Positions 1 through 7,488 of a stretch of DNA of 11,161 bases are shown here, piece by piece; position 1 is the first letter of the stretch; each line of letters opens with the position of its first letter. A program made the position numbers and the translations under genes. The DNA comes from Pseudomonadota bacterium (lineage in GTDB: Bacteria; Myxococcota; Myxococcia; Myxococcales; Anaeromyxobacteraceae), in contig JAEYOU010000675.1 in assembly GCA_023411405.1 (NCBI GenBank), positions 1 through 11,161 of the forward strand, in the 5' to 3' direction. The notes beneath the pieces are model-generated. The model was not told the origin of the DNA, searched no databases, and worked only from the letters and a program-made list of their open reading frames with translations.

Positions 1-879
1 CCCGTCCTCCTCACCGGGGAGCAGGGCACCGGCAAGGCGCACCTCGCGCAGGCGCTCCACGAGGCCTCGCCGCGCCGCGACGGGCCCTTCGTCCGCGTGA
101 GCTGCGCCGGCCTCTCCGAGCCGCTCCTCGAGGCGGAGCTGTTCGGCCCCGACCCGGGCGCCTTCCCGGACGCCGGCGGGTGGCGGGCCGGCGCGATCGA
201 GCGGGCGTGCGGCGGCACCCTGTACCTCCAGGAGGTCGGGCGGCTCCCCCCGGCCTCCCAGCTCCGCCTGCTCGAGGTGCTCGAGGCAGGGCAGCTCGAG
301 CGCGCGCGCGGGGCGGCGACGCCCGTGAACGTCCGGGTGATCGCCTCGTCGCAGGACGATCTCGGCCGCCGCGTCGAGGAGGGCCGCTTCCGCGAGGACC
401 TCTACTACCGCCTGGCGGTGGTCTCGGTGGCGCTGCCGCCGCTCCGGGCGCGCCGCGACGACATCCCCGCCCTCGCCGCCCACTTCGTCGCCGACGCGAG
501 CGCGGCGCTCGCGTCGGACGTGCGCGGCCTCGCCCCCGGCGCGCTCGTCGCGCTCTTCTCGCACGAGTGGCCGGGCAACGTCCGCGAGCTCGCGGAGGCC
601 ATGCGCACGGCGGTGGCCGCGGCGCGCGGCCGTGAGATCGCGGTCGCCGATCTCCCCCCGCCGGTGCGGGCCGCGCGCGAGGACGCGGCGCTGTCTCCGT
701 TCCCGGTGCCCGGCTCGACGATGGAGGAGATCGAGCGAGAGGCCATCCTCCGCGCGGTCGATCGCTGCGGCGGATCCACCTCGCGCGCCGCCGAGCTCCT
801 CGGCGTCTCCGTGCGGAAGGTCCAGTACCGCCTGAAGGAGTACCGCTGCGCGCGGCGGGCGGTGCTGCCGGGCGACTGA
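1..879 (+). CDS. NtrC-family (sigma-54 activator-like) regulator, 5'-truncated, with degenerate AAA+ motifs
   Basis: The open frame enters from the left edge and ends at TGA 877-879; 292 residues are visible. Order: Walker A (GEQGTGK, residues 6-12), rest of the AAA+ core, WPGNVREL (190-197), then a C-terminal Fis-type helix-turn-helix (about 242-281, with RAAELLGVS). This is the architecture of bacterial enhancer-binding proteins, which normally remodel sigma-54 holoenzyme by ATP hydrolysis. Any receiver, GAF or FHA domain lies outside the window. Several key positions deviate. The sigma-54-contacting GAFTGA loop reads GAFPDA (53-58). Walker B reads LYLQEVG with Gln77 in place of the usual Asp. 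The sensor I region reads ASSQ (115-118) where ATN is usual. The Arg-rich segment FREDLYYRL (130-138) is intact. I infer a DNA-binding protein that may no longer activate sigma-54 in the classic way. It lies 340 nt upstream of gltB in the same direction, so a link to gltBD is possible but not shown. Confidence 0.9.
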   Translation, partial: PVLLTGEQGTGKAHLAQALHEASPRRDGPFVRVSCAGLSEPLLEAELFGPDPGAFPDAGGWRAGAIERACGGTLYLQEVGRLPPASQLRLLEVLEAGQLERARGAATPVNVRVIASSQDDLGRRVEEGRFREDLYYRLAVVSVALPPLRARRDDIPALAAHFVADASAALASDVRGLAPGALVALFSHEWPGNVRELAEAMRTAVAAARGREIAVADLPPPVRAAREDAALSPFPVPGSTMEEIEREAILRAVDRCGGSTSRAAELLGVSVRKVQYRLKEYRCARRAVLPGD

Positions 880-1137
880 GGCGGAGCCACCTCCCTCCCG
901 GGGCCGAACGACCGCCGCGGACCGCCTCCGGGTTGCCCGAACACCGTGCAACTGCCCGGGTTGCGGTCACTGCTCGAAAAAAGTGCGTCTCCGGGTCGCG
1001 CTGCAAGCACGCGGGCCGTAGGGCAAGATCGTTGTCCTGAAAAGCACGGCGATCGCGCGTCTCTGTTTTCGAGTTGCGAAGGGCAGTCGGCGCGCACAAA
1101 GCGGATTGGGACAGCCCAAAGCGCGGGCAGTATCGGT

Positions 1138-1198
1138 TGGAACCCCCGGCCGGGCGTGGTCTTGACCGTTCCACGCGCGCCCTGGAACACTGGGAGCT
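1138..1198 (+). promoter_or_regulatory. candidate gltBD promoter/operator with TGGAAC half-sites
   Basis: Three copies of one hexamer occur here: TGGAAC 1138-1143, its inverse GTTCCA 1168-1173, and TGGAAC 1183-1188. The last two form a perfect inverted repeat with a 9-nt spacer (1168-1188). A TTGACC box (1162-1167) directly precedes it; the hexamer 17 nt further on (GAACAC 1185-1190) is a poor -10. The same stretch has the GG-N10-GC spacing of sigma-54 promoters (GG 1184-1185, GC 1196-1197, followed by T), though other consensus positions are missing. Position just before gltB supports a regulatory role. The sigma class and the binding protein are guesses. Confidence 0.35.
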
Positions 1199-1204
1199 TT
1201 TCCG

Positions 1205-1216
1205 AAGGACGAAGGA
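1205..1216 (+). promoter_or_regulatory. ribosome binding site of gltB (duplicated AAGGA)
   Basis: Two AAGGA motifs lie at 1205-1209 and 1212-1216, ending 10 and 3 nt before the ATG at 1220. Neither has the ideal 5-9 nt spacing, but together they support the 1220 start. The next codons lead into a propeptide of normal length before the catalytic Cys. Confidence 0.6.
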
Positions 1217-1219
1217 ACG

Positions 1220-4200
1220 ATGCGCGAGACCGAGACCGGCACCCCCCCGCGGCAGGGCCTGTACGATCCGCAGTACGAGCACGACGCCTGCGGCTTCGGC
1301 TTCGTGGTGGACGTGAAGGGGCGCGCCTCGCACGACATCGTCGAGAAGGCGCTCACGGTCCTGCTCAACCTCGAGCACCGCGGCGCGGCCGGCGCCGAGA
1401 AGAACACCGGCGACGGCGCGGGCATCCTCCTCCAGACCCCGCACGCCTTCCTCGCCGACGAGGCCGACCGGCTCGGCATCGCGCTGCCGCGGCCGGGCGC
1501 CTACGCGGTGGGCATGGTGTTCCTGCCCCAGGACGAGGCCGGCCGGGACGCCTGCGTCGAGGTCTTCGAGAAGGTCGTGCGCGACGAGGGCCAGACGGTC
1601 CTCGGCTGGCGCGACGTCCCGACCGACAACGCCACGCTCGGCCCTTCCGCCCGGAGCAGCCAGCCCGTCATCCGCCAGCTCTTCGTCGGACGCGGCGACA
1701 GCTGCCAGGACCCGATGAGCTTCGAGCGGAAGCTCTACGTGATCCGGCGCATGGTGGAGAAGCGGATCTCCCGCTCCTCCATCCCCGGGCGCAGCCACTT
1801 CTACGTCCCGAGCCTCTCGTACAAGACCGTCGTCTACAAGGGGATGCTCAACGCGGGGCAGCTCCGCGAGTTCTACCTGGACCTCACCCGGCCCGAGATG
1901 ACCTCGGCCATCGGCATGGTCCACTCGCGGTTCTCGACGAACACCTTCCCGTCCTGGGCCCGCGCCCACCCGTACCGCTACATCTCGCACAACGGCGAGA
2001 TCAACACGCTGCGCGGCAACGTGAACTGGATGCACGCGCGGCAGTCGCAGATGTGGTCGTCGTTCTTCGGCAACGACCTGCAGAAGATCCTCACCGTCGT
2101 CGACACCGAGGGCTCCGACTCGGCGATGTTCGACAACGTGCTCGAGCTGCTCACGCTCTCGGGGCGCGAGCTGCCGCACGCGATGATGATGATGGTCCCG
2201 GAGCCGTGGAACCGGGACACCACGATGAGCCCGACGAAGCGGGCGTTCTACGAGTTCCACTCCTGCCTCATGGAGCCGTGGGACGGCCCGGCCTCGATCG
2301 CCTTCACGGACGGGATCCGGGTGGGCGCCCAGCTCGACCGGAACGGGCTGCGCCCGTCGCGCTACTACGTCACGAGCGACGGGCTCGTGGTGATGGCGTC
2401 CGAGGTGGGCGTCCTCGACCTTCCGCCGGAGAAGATCGTCCGCAAGGGCCGGCTCCAGCCCGGCCGCATGTTCCTCGTCGACACCTCGCTCGGCTGCATC
2501 GTCGGCGACGAGGAGCTCAAGGAGCGGATCGCGCGGCAGCACCCGTACCGCGAGTGGCTCGACCGGTACATGGTCCAGCTCGAGGACCTGCCCAAGCCGG
2601 CCCGGGTCCACGAGCCGGATCACGAGACCGTGCTCCGCCGGCAGGAGGTCTTCGGGTACACCGCCGAGGAGGTGAAGATGCTCGTCACCCCGCTGGCCAC
2701 GGACGGCGTCGAGCCGACCGGGTCGATGGGGAACGACGCGCCGCTCGCGGTTCTCTCCGAGCGGCCCCAGCCGCTCTTCAGCTACTTCAAGCAGCTCTTC
2801 GCCCAGGTGACGAACCCTCCCGTGGACGCGATCCGCGAGGAGATCATCATGGCGGCGGAGACGTCGGTCGGGCCCGAGGGCAACCTGCTCGAGCCCGGCC
2901 CGGAGTGCGCGCGCCAGCTCTCGCTGCCCTCGCCGGTGCTGCGGAACGAGGACCTCGAGAAGATCCGCGCCCTCGACGGCGGCGTGGCCTCGAAGGGCCT
3001 CAAGGCCGTGACCCTGCCGATGGTGTTCAAGGCGGCCGCGGGCGGCGCCGGCCTCCGCAAGGCGCTCGAGGACCTCCGCTGGAAGGCCTCGGAGTGCATC
3101 GCGGAGGGGAACAACATCATCATCCTCTCCGACCGCGGGCACGACGCCGAGGACGCGCCCATCCCGTCGCTCCTCGCGATCTCCGCGGTGCAGCACCACC
3201 TCATCCGCGAGGGCACCCGCACCCGCGTCGGCCTGGTGCTCGAGTCCGGCGAGCCGCGCGAGGTGCACCACTTCGCGCTCCTCATCGGCTACGGCGCGTC
3301 GGCGGTCAACCCGTACCTCGCGTTCGAGACGATCCACGATCTCGTCCGGCAGGGGCTCGTGCCCGGCCCGGCCGAGGCGGCCGAGAAGAAGTACGTGAAG
3401 GGCGTCTCGAAGGGCGTCGTGAAGGTGATCTCCAAGATGGGGATCTCCACGATCCAGAGCTACCACGGCGCCCAGGTGTTCGAGGCCATCGGCCTGAACC
3501 AGGACTTCATCGACGAGTACTTCACCTGGACGGCGACGCGGGTGGGCGGCGTCGGCATCGACGTCGTCGCCAGGGAAGCGCGCATGCGCAACGAACGCGG
3601 CTTCCCGCCCAACCGGCCCATCTACCACACGAGCCTCCCCGCGGGCGGTCACTACAAGTACCGCGCCGGGGGCGAGCACCACCTCTTCAACCCGGAGACG
3701 ATCCACAAGCTCCAGTTCGCCTGCCGCACCGGGAGCTACGACCTCTTCAAGGAGTACTCGGCCCTGGTGAACGACCAGGCGCAGCACCTCAACACGCTGC
3801 GCGGGCTCATGGACCTCCTCCCCGCCGCGAAGCCGGTGCCGCTCGACGAGGTCGAGCCCGTCGAGGCGATCATGCGCCGGTTCAAGACCGGCGCGATGAG
3901 CTACGGCTCGATCTCGCAGGAGGCGCACGAGGCGCTCGCCATCGCCATGAACCGGATCGGCGGCAAGTCGAACACCGGCGAGGGCGGCGAGGACCCGGCG
4001 CGCTACGAGAAGCTGCCGAACGGCGACTCCAAGAACTCCGCCATCAAGCAGGTGGCGTCGGGCCGCTTCGGCGTGACGAGCAACTACCTCGTCCACGCCA
4101 AGGAGCTGCAGATCAAGATGGCCCAGGGCGCGAAGCCCGGCGAGGGCGGGCAGCTCCCGGGGACGAAGGTCTACCCCTGGATCGCCAAGACCCGGCACTC

Positions 4201-5836
4201 CACCCCGGGCGTGGGGCTCATCTCGCCGCCCCCGCACCACGACATCTACTCGATCGAGGATCTGGCGCAGCTCATCCACGACCTCAAGAACGCCAACAAG
4301 GGCGCGCGCGTGTCGGTGAAGCTGGTGGCCGAGGTCGGCGTCGGGACGATCGCCGCCGGCGTCGCCAAGGCCCACGCCGACGTCGTGCTCATCTCGGGCC
4401 ACGACGGCGGGACGGGCGCCTCGCCGCTCACCTCGATCAAGCACGCCGGCATCCCCTGGGAGCTCGGCCTCGCCGAGGCGCACCAGGTGCTGCTCCTCAA
4501 CGATCTCCGCTCGCGCATCGTCGTGGAGGTGGACGGCCAGCTCAAGACCGGCCGCGACGTCGTCGTCGGCGCGCTGCTCGGCGCCGAGGAGTTCGGGTTC
4601 GCCACCGCGCCGCTCGTGGTCCTCGGCTGCGTGATGATGCGGGCCTGCCACCTCAACACGTGCCCCGTGGGCGTCGCCACGCAGGACCCGCGGCTGCGCG
4701 CCCGCTTCACCGGCGATCCCGCCCACGTCGTCACCTTCATGCGGTTCGTCGCCCAGGAGGTCCGGGAGCACATGGCGGAGCTCGGCTTCCGCACCATCGA
4801 CGAGATGGTGGGCCGGTCCGAGCGGATCGAGATGCGCCGGGCCGTCGATCACTGGAAGGCGCGCAACCTCGACTTCTCGCGCATCCTCTACAAGCCCAAG
4901 GTGCCGAAGAACTACGGCCGCACCTGCCAGATCCCGCAGGACCACGGGCTCGACCGGACGCTCGACGCCACCACGCTGCTCGAGCTGGCGCGGCCGGCGA
5001 TCGAGGCGAAGCAGCCGGTGCGGGCCGAGGTGCCCATCCGCAACGTCCACCGCGTCGTGGGCACGCAGGTCGGCTCCGAGATCACGCGCCGGCACGGTCC
5101 GCAGGGGCTGCCCGACGACACCATCCGCTTCCGGTTCGTCGGCTCCGCCGGCCAGTCGTTCGGCGCCTTCGTCCCGCCCGGCATGACGCTGGTGCTCGAG
5201 GGCGACGCCAACGACTACTGCGGGAAGGGGCTCTCGGGCGGCCGCGTCGTGGTCCTGCCGCCGCGCCAGCACACCTTCATCCCGGAGGAGAACGTCATCA
5301 TCGGCAACGTGGCCTTCTACGGCGCCACGTCCGGCGAGGCGTTCATCCGCGGCGTCGCGGGCGAGCGGTTCTGCGTCCGCAACTCGGGCGTCCACGCCGT
5401 CGTCGAGGGGGTGGGCGACCACGGCTGCGAGTACATGACCGGCGGCCGGGTGGTGGTGCTCGGCAAGACGGGCCGGAACTTCGCGGCGGGCATGTCCGGC
5501 GGCGTGGCATACGTGCTCGACGAGGACGGCGGGTTCGCGAGCCGCTGCAACAAGGAGATGGTGGGGCTCTCCCGGCTCGAGGACGCGGAGGAGATCGCGC
5601 TCGTGCGCGCCCTGGTCGAGAAGCACGCCGCGGCGACCGAGAGCGCCAACGCCCGGCGGGTGCTCGACAACTGGGAGCACACGCTCCAGCGGCTCGTGCG
5701 CGTGATGCCGCACGACTACCGGCGCGTGATCGAGGCGCAGCGGAAGATGCGCGAGAAGGGGCTCTCGCCCGAGCAGGCCGAGCTCGCCGCCTTCGAGGAA
5801 AATGCGCGCGATCTGGCGCGGGTGGGTGGGAACTAG
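1220..5836 (+). CDS. gltB: glutamate synthase large (alpha) subunit
   Basis: 1538 residues, full length for the family. With GltD it makes two glutamates from glutamine and 2-oxoglutarate in the cytoplasm, completing the GS-GOGAT ammonium assimilation cycle. A 23-residue propeptide precedes Cys24 (HDACGFGF), the expected N-terminal nucleophile of the class II glutamine amidotransferase domain (about 24-435). The central domain follows (about 480-770). The FMN-binding synthase domain (about 820-1200) has TGAMSYGSIS and GGKSNTGEGGED, plus the 3Fe-4S cysteines C1137-X5-C1143-X4-C1148. A C-terminal GXGXG beta-helix domain begins near residue 1270. The start ATG has AAGGA motifs upstream and gives a normal propeptide length. 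It ends with TAG, 2 nt before gltD, so the pair forms an operon, probably with translational coupling. No key residue is missing among those I checked. The identification is by family motifs and is close to certain. Confidence 0.98.
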   Translation: MRETETGTPPRQGLYDPQYEHDACGFGFVVDVKGRASHDIVEKALTVLLNLEHRGAAGAEKNTGDGAGILLQTPHAFLADEADRLGIALPRPGAYAVGMVFLPQDEAGRDACVEVFEKVVRDEGQTVLGWRDVPTDNATLGPSARSSQPVIRQLFVGRGDSCQDPMSFERKLYVIRRMVEKRISRSSIPGRSHFYVPSLSYKTVVYKGMLNAGQLREFYLDLTRPEMTSAIGMVHSRFSTNTFPSWARAHPYRYISHNGEINTLRGNVNWMHARQSQMWSSFFGNDLQKILTVVDTEGSDSAMFDNVLELLTLSGRELPHAMMMMVPEPWNRDTTMSPTKRAFYEFHSCLMEPWDGPASIAFTDGIRVGAQLDRNGLRPSRYYVTSDGLVVMASEVGVLDLPPEKIVRKGRLQPGRMFLVDTSLGCIVGDEELKERIARQHPYREWLDRYMVQLEDLPKPARVHEPDHETVLRRQEVFGYTAEEVKMLVTPLATDGVEPTGSMGNDAPLAVLSERPQPLFSYFKQLFAQVTNPPVDAIREEIIMAAETSVGPEGNLLEPGPECARQLSLPSPVLRNEDLEKIRALDGGVASKGLKAVTLPMVFKAAAGGAGLRKALEDLRWKASECIAEGNNIIILSDRGHDAEDAPIPSLLAISAVQHHLIREGTRTRVGLVLESGEPREVHHFALLIGYGASAVNPYLAFETIHDLVRQGLVPGPAEAAEKKYVKGVSKGVVKVISKMGISTIQSYHGAQVFEAIGLNQDFIDEYFTWTATRVGGVGIDVVAREARMRNERGFPPNRPIYHTSLPAGGHYKYRAGGEHHLFNPETIHKLQFACRTGSYDLFKEYSALVNDQAQHLNTLRGLMDLLPAAKPVPLDEVEPVEAIMRRFKTGAMSYGSISQEAHEALAIAMNRIGGKSNTGEGGEDPARYEKLPNGDSKNSAIKQVASGRFGVTSNYLVHAKELQIKMAQGAKPGEGGQLPGTKVYPWIAKTRHSTPGVGLISPPPHHDIYSIEDLAQLIHDLKNANKGARVSVKLVAEVGVGTIAAGVAKAHADVVLISGHDGGTGASPLTSIKHAGIPWELGLAEAHQVLLLNDLRSRIVVEVDGQLKTGRDVVVGALLGAEEFGFATAPLVVLGCVMMRACHLNTCPVGVATQDPRLRARFTGDPAHVVTFMRFVAQEVREHMAELGFRTIDEMVGRSERIEMRRAVDHWKARNLDFSRILYKPKVPKNYGRTCQIPQDHGLDRTLDATTLLELARPAIEAKQPVRAEVPIRNVHRVVGTQVGSEITRRHGPQGLPDDTIRFRFVGSAGQSFGAFVPPGMTLVLEGDANDYCGKGLSGGRVVVLPPRQHTFIPEENVIIGNVAFYGATSGEAFIRGVAGERFCVRNSGVHAVVEGVGDHGCEYMTGGRVVVLGKTGRNFAAGMSGGVAYVLDEDGGFASRCNKEMVGLSRLEDAEEIALVRALVEKHAAATESANARRVLDNWEHTLQRLVRVMPHDYRRVIEAQRKMREKGLSPEQAELAAFEENARDLARVGGN

Positions 5837-5838
5837 CC

Positions 5839-7329
5839 ATGGGAAAGCCGACCGGGTTTCTGGAGTACCAGCGCGAGCCCGCGCACCAGCGGCCGCCCCT
5901 GGAGCGCATCAAGGACTGGTCCGAGGACCACCCGCCCTACGGGGAGGAGATCCTCCGCCAGCAGGGCGCCCGCTGCATGGACTGCGGCATCCCCTTCTGC
6001 CACACGGGGAAGCTCATCGCCGGCATGGCCAGCGGTTGCCCGGTGAACAACCTCATCCCGGAGTGGAACGACCTCGTGTACCGGGGCCAGTGGCACGAGG
6101 CGTACATCCGGCTCGCCAAGACGAACAACTTCCCGGAGTTCACCGGGCGCGTCTGCCCGGCGCCGTGCGAGGGGAGCTGCACGGTCGGGGTCGCGGGCGA
6201 TCCGCCGGTCACGATCAAGACCATCGAGTGCGAGATCGTCGACCGCGCCTTCCGCGAGGGCTGGGTGAAGCCGCAGGCGCCCGCCGCCCGCACGGGGAAG
6301 CGCGTCGCCGTCGTGGGCTCGGGCCCGGCGGGCCTCGCCGCCGCCCAGCAGCTGAACAAGGCGGGCCACACCGTCACCGTGTTCGAGCGCGACGACCGGA
6401 TCGGCGGGCTGCTCATGTACGGCATCCCGAACATGAAGCTGGACAAGGAGGTCGTCCAGCGCCGGGTCCGGCTCATCGCCGACGAGGGCGTCCGGTTCGT
6501 CACCCAGACCGAGATCGGCAAGCACTTCGCGGCGACGCGCCTCGTGAAGGAGTACGAGGCGGTCGTGCTCTGCGGCGGGGCCACCCAGGCGCGCGACCTC
6601 CCGGTCGAGGGCCGGAACCTCCAGGGCATCCACCTGGCCATGGACTTCCTGCGCGCCAACACGAAGTCGCTGCTCGACTCGAAGCACGCCGACGGGAAGT
6701 ACGTCTCCGCGAAGGGCAAGCACGTCGTCGTCATCGGCGGCGGCGACACCGGCACGGACTGCGTCGGCACCTCGATCCGCCACGGCGCGAAGGGCGTCGT
6801 CCAGCTCGAGATCATGCCCCGGCCGCCGGACGAGCGCGCAGCCGACAACCCGTGGCCGCAGTGGCCGAAGGTCCTCAAGGTGGACTACGGGCAGGAGGAG
6901 GCCCGCGCGCTGTGGGGCGAGGACCCGCGGCAGTTCCAGGTGCTCACCAAGCGGTTCGTCGGCGACGAGCAGGGGCGCGTGAAGGAGCTCCACCTCGTGA
7001 AGGTCGAGTGGGTGAAGGGCGCGGACGGCCGGCTCGGCCCCCGCGAGGCCCCCGGCTCCGAGCGCGTGCTGCCCGCGGAGCTGGTGCTCCTCGCGCTCGG
7101 GTTCACCGGTCCGGAGAAGCCGATGCTCCAGGAGCTCGGGGTGAAGCTCGACGACCGCGGCAACGTCTGGACCGACGCGAACAAGATGACGAGCGTCCCC
7201 GGCGTCTTCGCCGCGGGTGACATGGCCCGCGGCCAGTCGCTCGTGGTCTGGGCGATCCGCGAAGGCCGCCTCGCCGCCCAGGCGGTGGATCGGTACCTAT
7301 CGCACGGGGAGACGGTGCTGCCGCCCTGA
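5839..7329 (+). CDS. gltD: glutamate synthase small (beta) subunit, NADPH-dependent
   Basis: 496 residues, normal for GltD. It oxidises NADPH and passes electrons through FAD and Fe-S clusters to the FMN site of GltB. The N-terminal Fe-S region has C46-X2-C49-X4-C54, Cys67 and a second set in VCPAPCEGSC (C106, C110, C114). The first Rossmann motif, VAVVGSGPAGLAAA, starts at residue 156 and binds FAD. The second, VVVIGGGDTGTDC (296-308), binds NADPH. The C-terminal FAD motif GVFAAGDMARG starts at residue 455. The ATG is 2 nt after the gltB stop; a GGTGGG stretch inside the gltB end (about 5821-5830) is the only ribosome-binding-like sequence, so coupling to gltB translation is likely. Stand-alone GltD-like proteins exist (in dihydropyrimidine dehydrogenase and NfnB types), but the adjacent gltB settles the role. 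Confidence 0.97.
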   Translation: MGKPTGFLEYQREPAHQRPPLERIKDWSEDHPPYGEEILRQQGARCMDCGIPFCHTGKLIAGMASGCPVNNLIPEWNDLVYRGQWHEAYIRLAKTNNFPEFTGRVCPAPCEGSCTVGVAGDPPVTIKTIECEIVDRAFREGWVKPQAPAARTGKRVAVVGSGPAGLAAAQQLNKAGHTVTVFERDDRIGGLLMYGIPNMKLDKEVVQRRVRLIADEGVRFVTQTEIGKHFAATRLVKEYEAVVLCGGATQARDLPVEGRNLQGIHLAMDFLRANTKSLLDSKHADGKYVSAKGKHVVVIGGGDTGTDCVGTSIRHGAKGVVQLEIMPRPPDERAADNPWPQWPKVLKVDYGQEEARALWGEDPRQFQVLTKRFVGDEQGRVKELHLVKVEWVKGADGRLGPREAPGSERVLPAELVLLALGFTGPEKPMLQELGVKLDDRGNVWTDANKMTSVPGVFAAGDMARGQSLVVWAIREGRLAAQAVDRYLSHGETVLPP

Positions 7330-7360
7330 GCTCTCGGTTGCACGCCCCGGGACCAGCCGG

Positions 7361-7423
7361 GCTTCAGGCTTCCGTCCTCGGGCTCCAGGCCAGAGGCCCG
7401 ACGCCTGAGGCCCGAGGCCCAGG
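7361..7423. repeat. degenerate heptanucleotide tandem repeat (9 units)
   Basis: Reading in steps of seven from 7361 gives nine units: gcttcag, gcttccg, tcctcgg, gctccag, gccagag, gcccgac, gcctgag, gcccgag, gcccagg. Eight begin with GC and most end in a purine plus G. A period of seven is not coding, and the array lies wholly between gltD and the next gene. Early units are roughly complementary to late ones, so the array can also fold as a hairpin. Confidence 0.6.
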
Positions 7424-7428
7424 AAGCC
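7367..7428 (+). terminator. long hairpin downstream of gltD, possible terminator
   Basis: Arms pair as GGCTTCC 7367-7373 with GGAAGCC 7422-7428, CCTCGGGC 7376-7383 with GCCCGAGG 7410-7417, and CAGGC 7386-7390 with GCCTG 7403-7407, leaving a 12-nt loop. That is 20 Watson-Crick pairs in 62 nt, 38 nt after the gltD stop. No T-run follows, so it may stop or stabilise the gltBD transcript rather than act as a classic intrinsic terminator. It overlaps the heptamer array, and an alternative 11-bp pairing exists (7359-7369 with 7403-7413). Confidence 0.45.
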
Positions 7429-7450
7429 CCCCGCCAAAGATCCTGGGGGG
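7427..7450 (+). other. C6/G6 hairpin before the hydrolase gene
   Basis: CCCCCC 7427-7432 and GGGGGG 7445-7450 can form a 6-bp stem with a 12-nt loop (gccaaagatcct). It lies directly after the larger gltD hairpin. It may be part of a compound transcription stop or a leader structure of the following gene; homopolymer arms make chance plausible. Confidence 0.25.
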
Positions 7451-7488
7451 ACGTGCGCTGGCCCAGCGCGCTCGCTATCACGAGCCGC

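Larger units (their letters stand above)
880..1219 (+). promoter_or_regulatory. non-coding leader upstream of gltB
   Basis: This 340-nt gap has no convincing gene, and its composition is locally less GC-rich than the coding flanks (for example around 969-1080). It contains a hairpin-capable pair GTTGC 932-936 / GCAAC 948-952; the 9-mer CCGGGTTGC occurs twice, at 928-936 and 956-964. A perfect short hairpin TTGGG-ACAG-CCCAA lies at 1106-1119. The clearest regulatory signals are in the last 80 nt and are listed separately. I found no recognisable riboswitch, T-box or tRNA, and no run of T typical of an intrinsic terminator for the upstream regulator. Confidence 0.6.

Noticed and set aside
880..1219. 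Glutamine riboswitch or T-box leader upstream of gltB
   Set aside because: Only short isolated stems were seen, with no conserved core of either RNA class.
11..5713. 1900-codon open frame on the - strand
   Set aside because: It is antisense to the regulator and gltB, low-complexity in Arg/His/Glu/Ala, and has no domain. Such frames arise from GC bias at third positions of the real genes.
946..7329. 2127-codon + strand frame that ends as gltD
   Set aside because: Only the last part (from 5839) is gltD. The upstream part is an out-of-frame reading of the gltB leader and gltB, rich in Arg/Pro/Gly with no motifs, so it is not a fusion protein.
7453..7488. Upstream GTG start for the dienelactone hydrolase-like gene
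   Set aside because: It would place 12 extra residues before a well-formed signal peptide that begins at ATG 7489.
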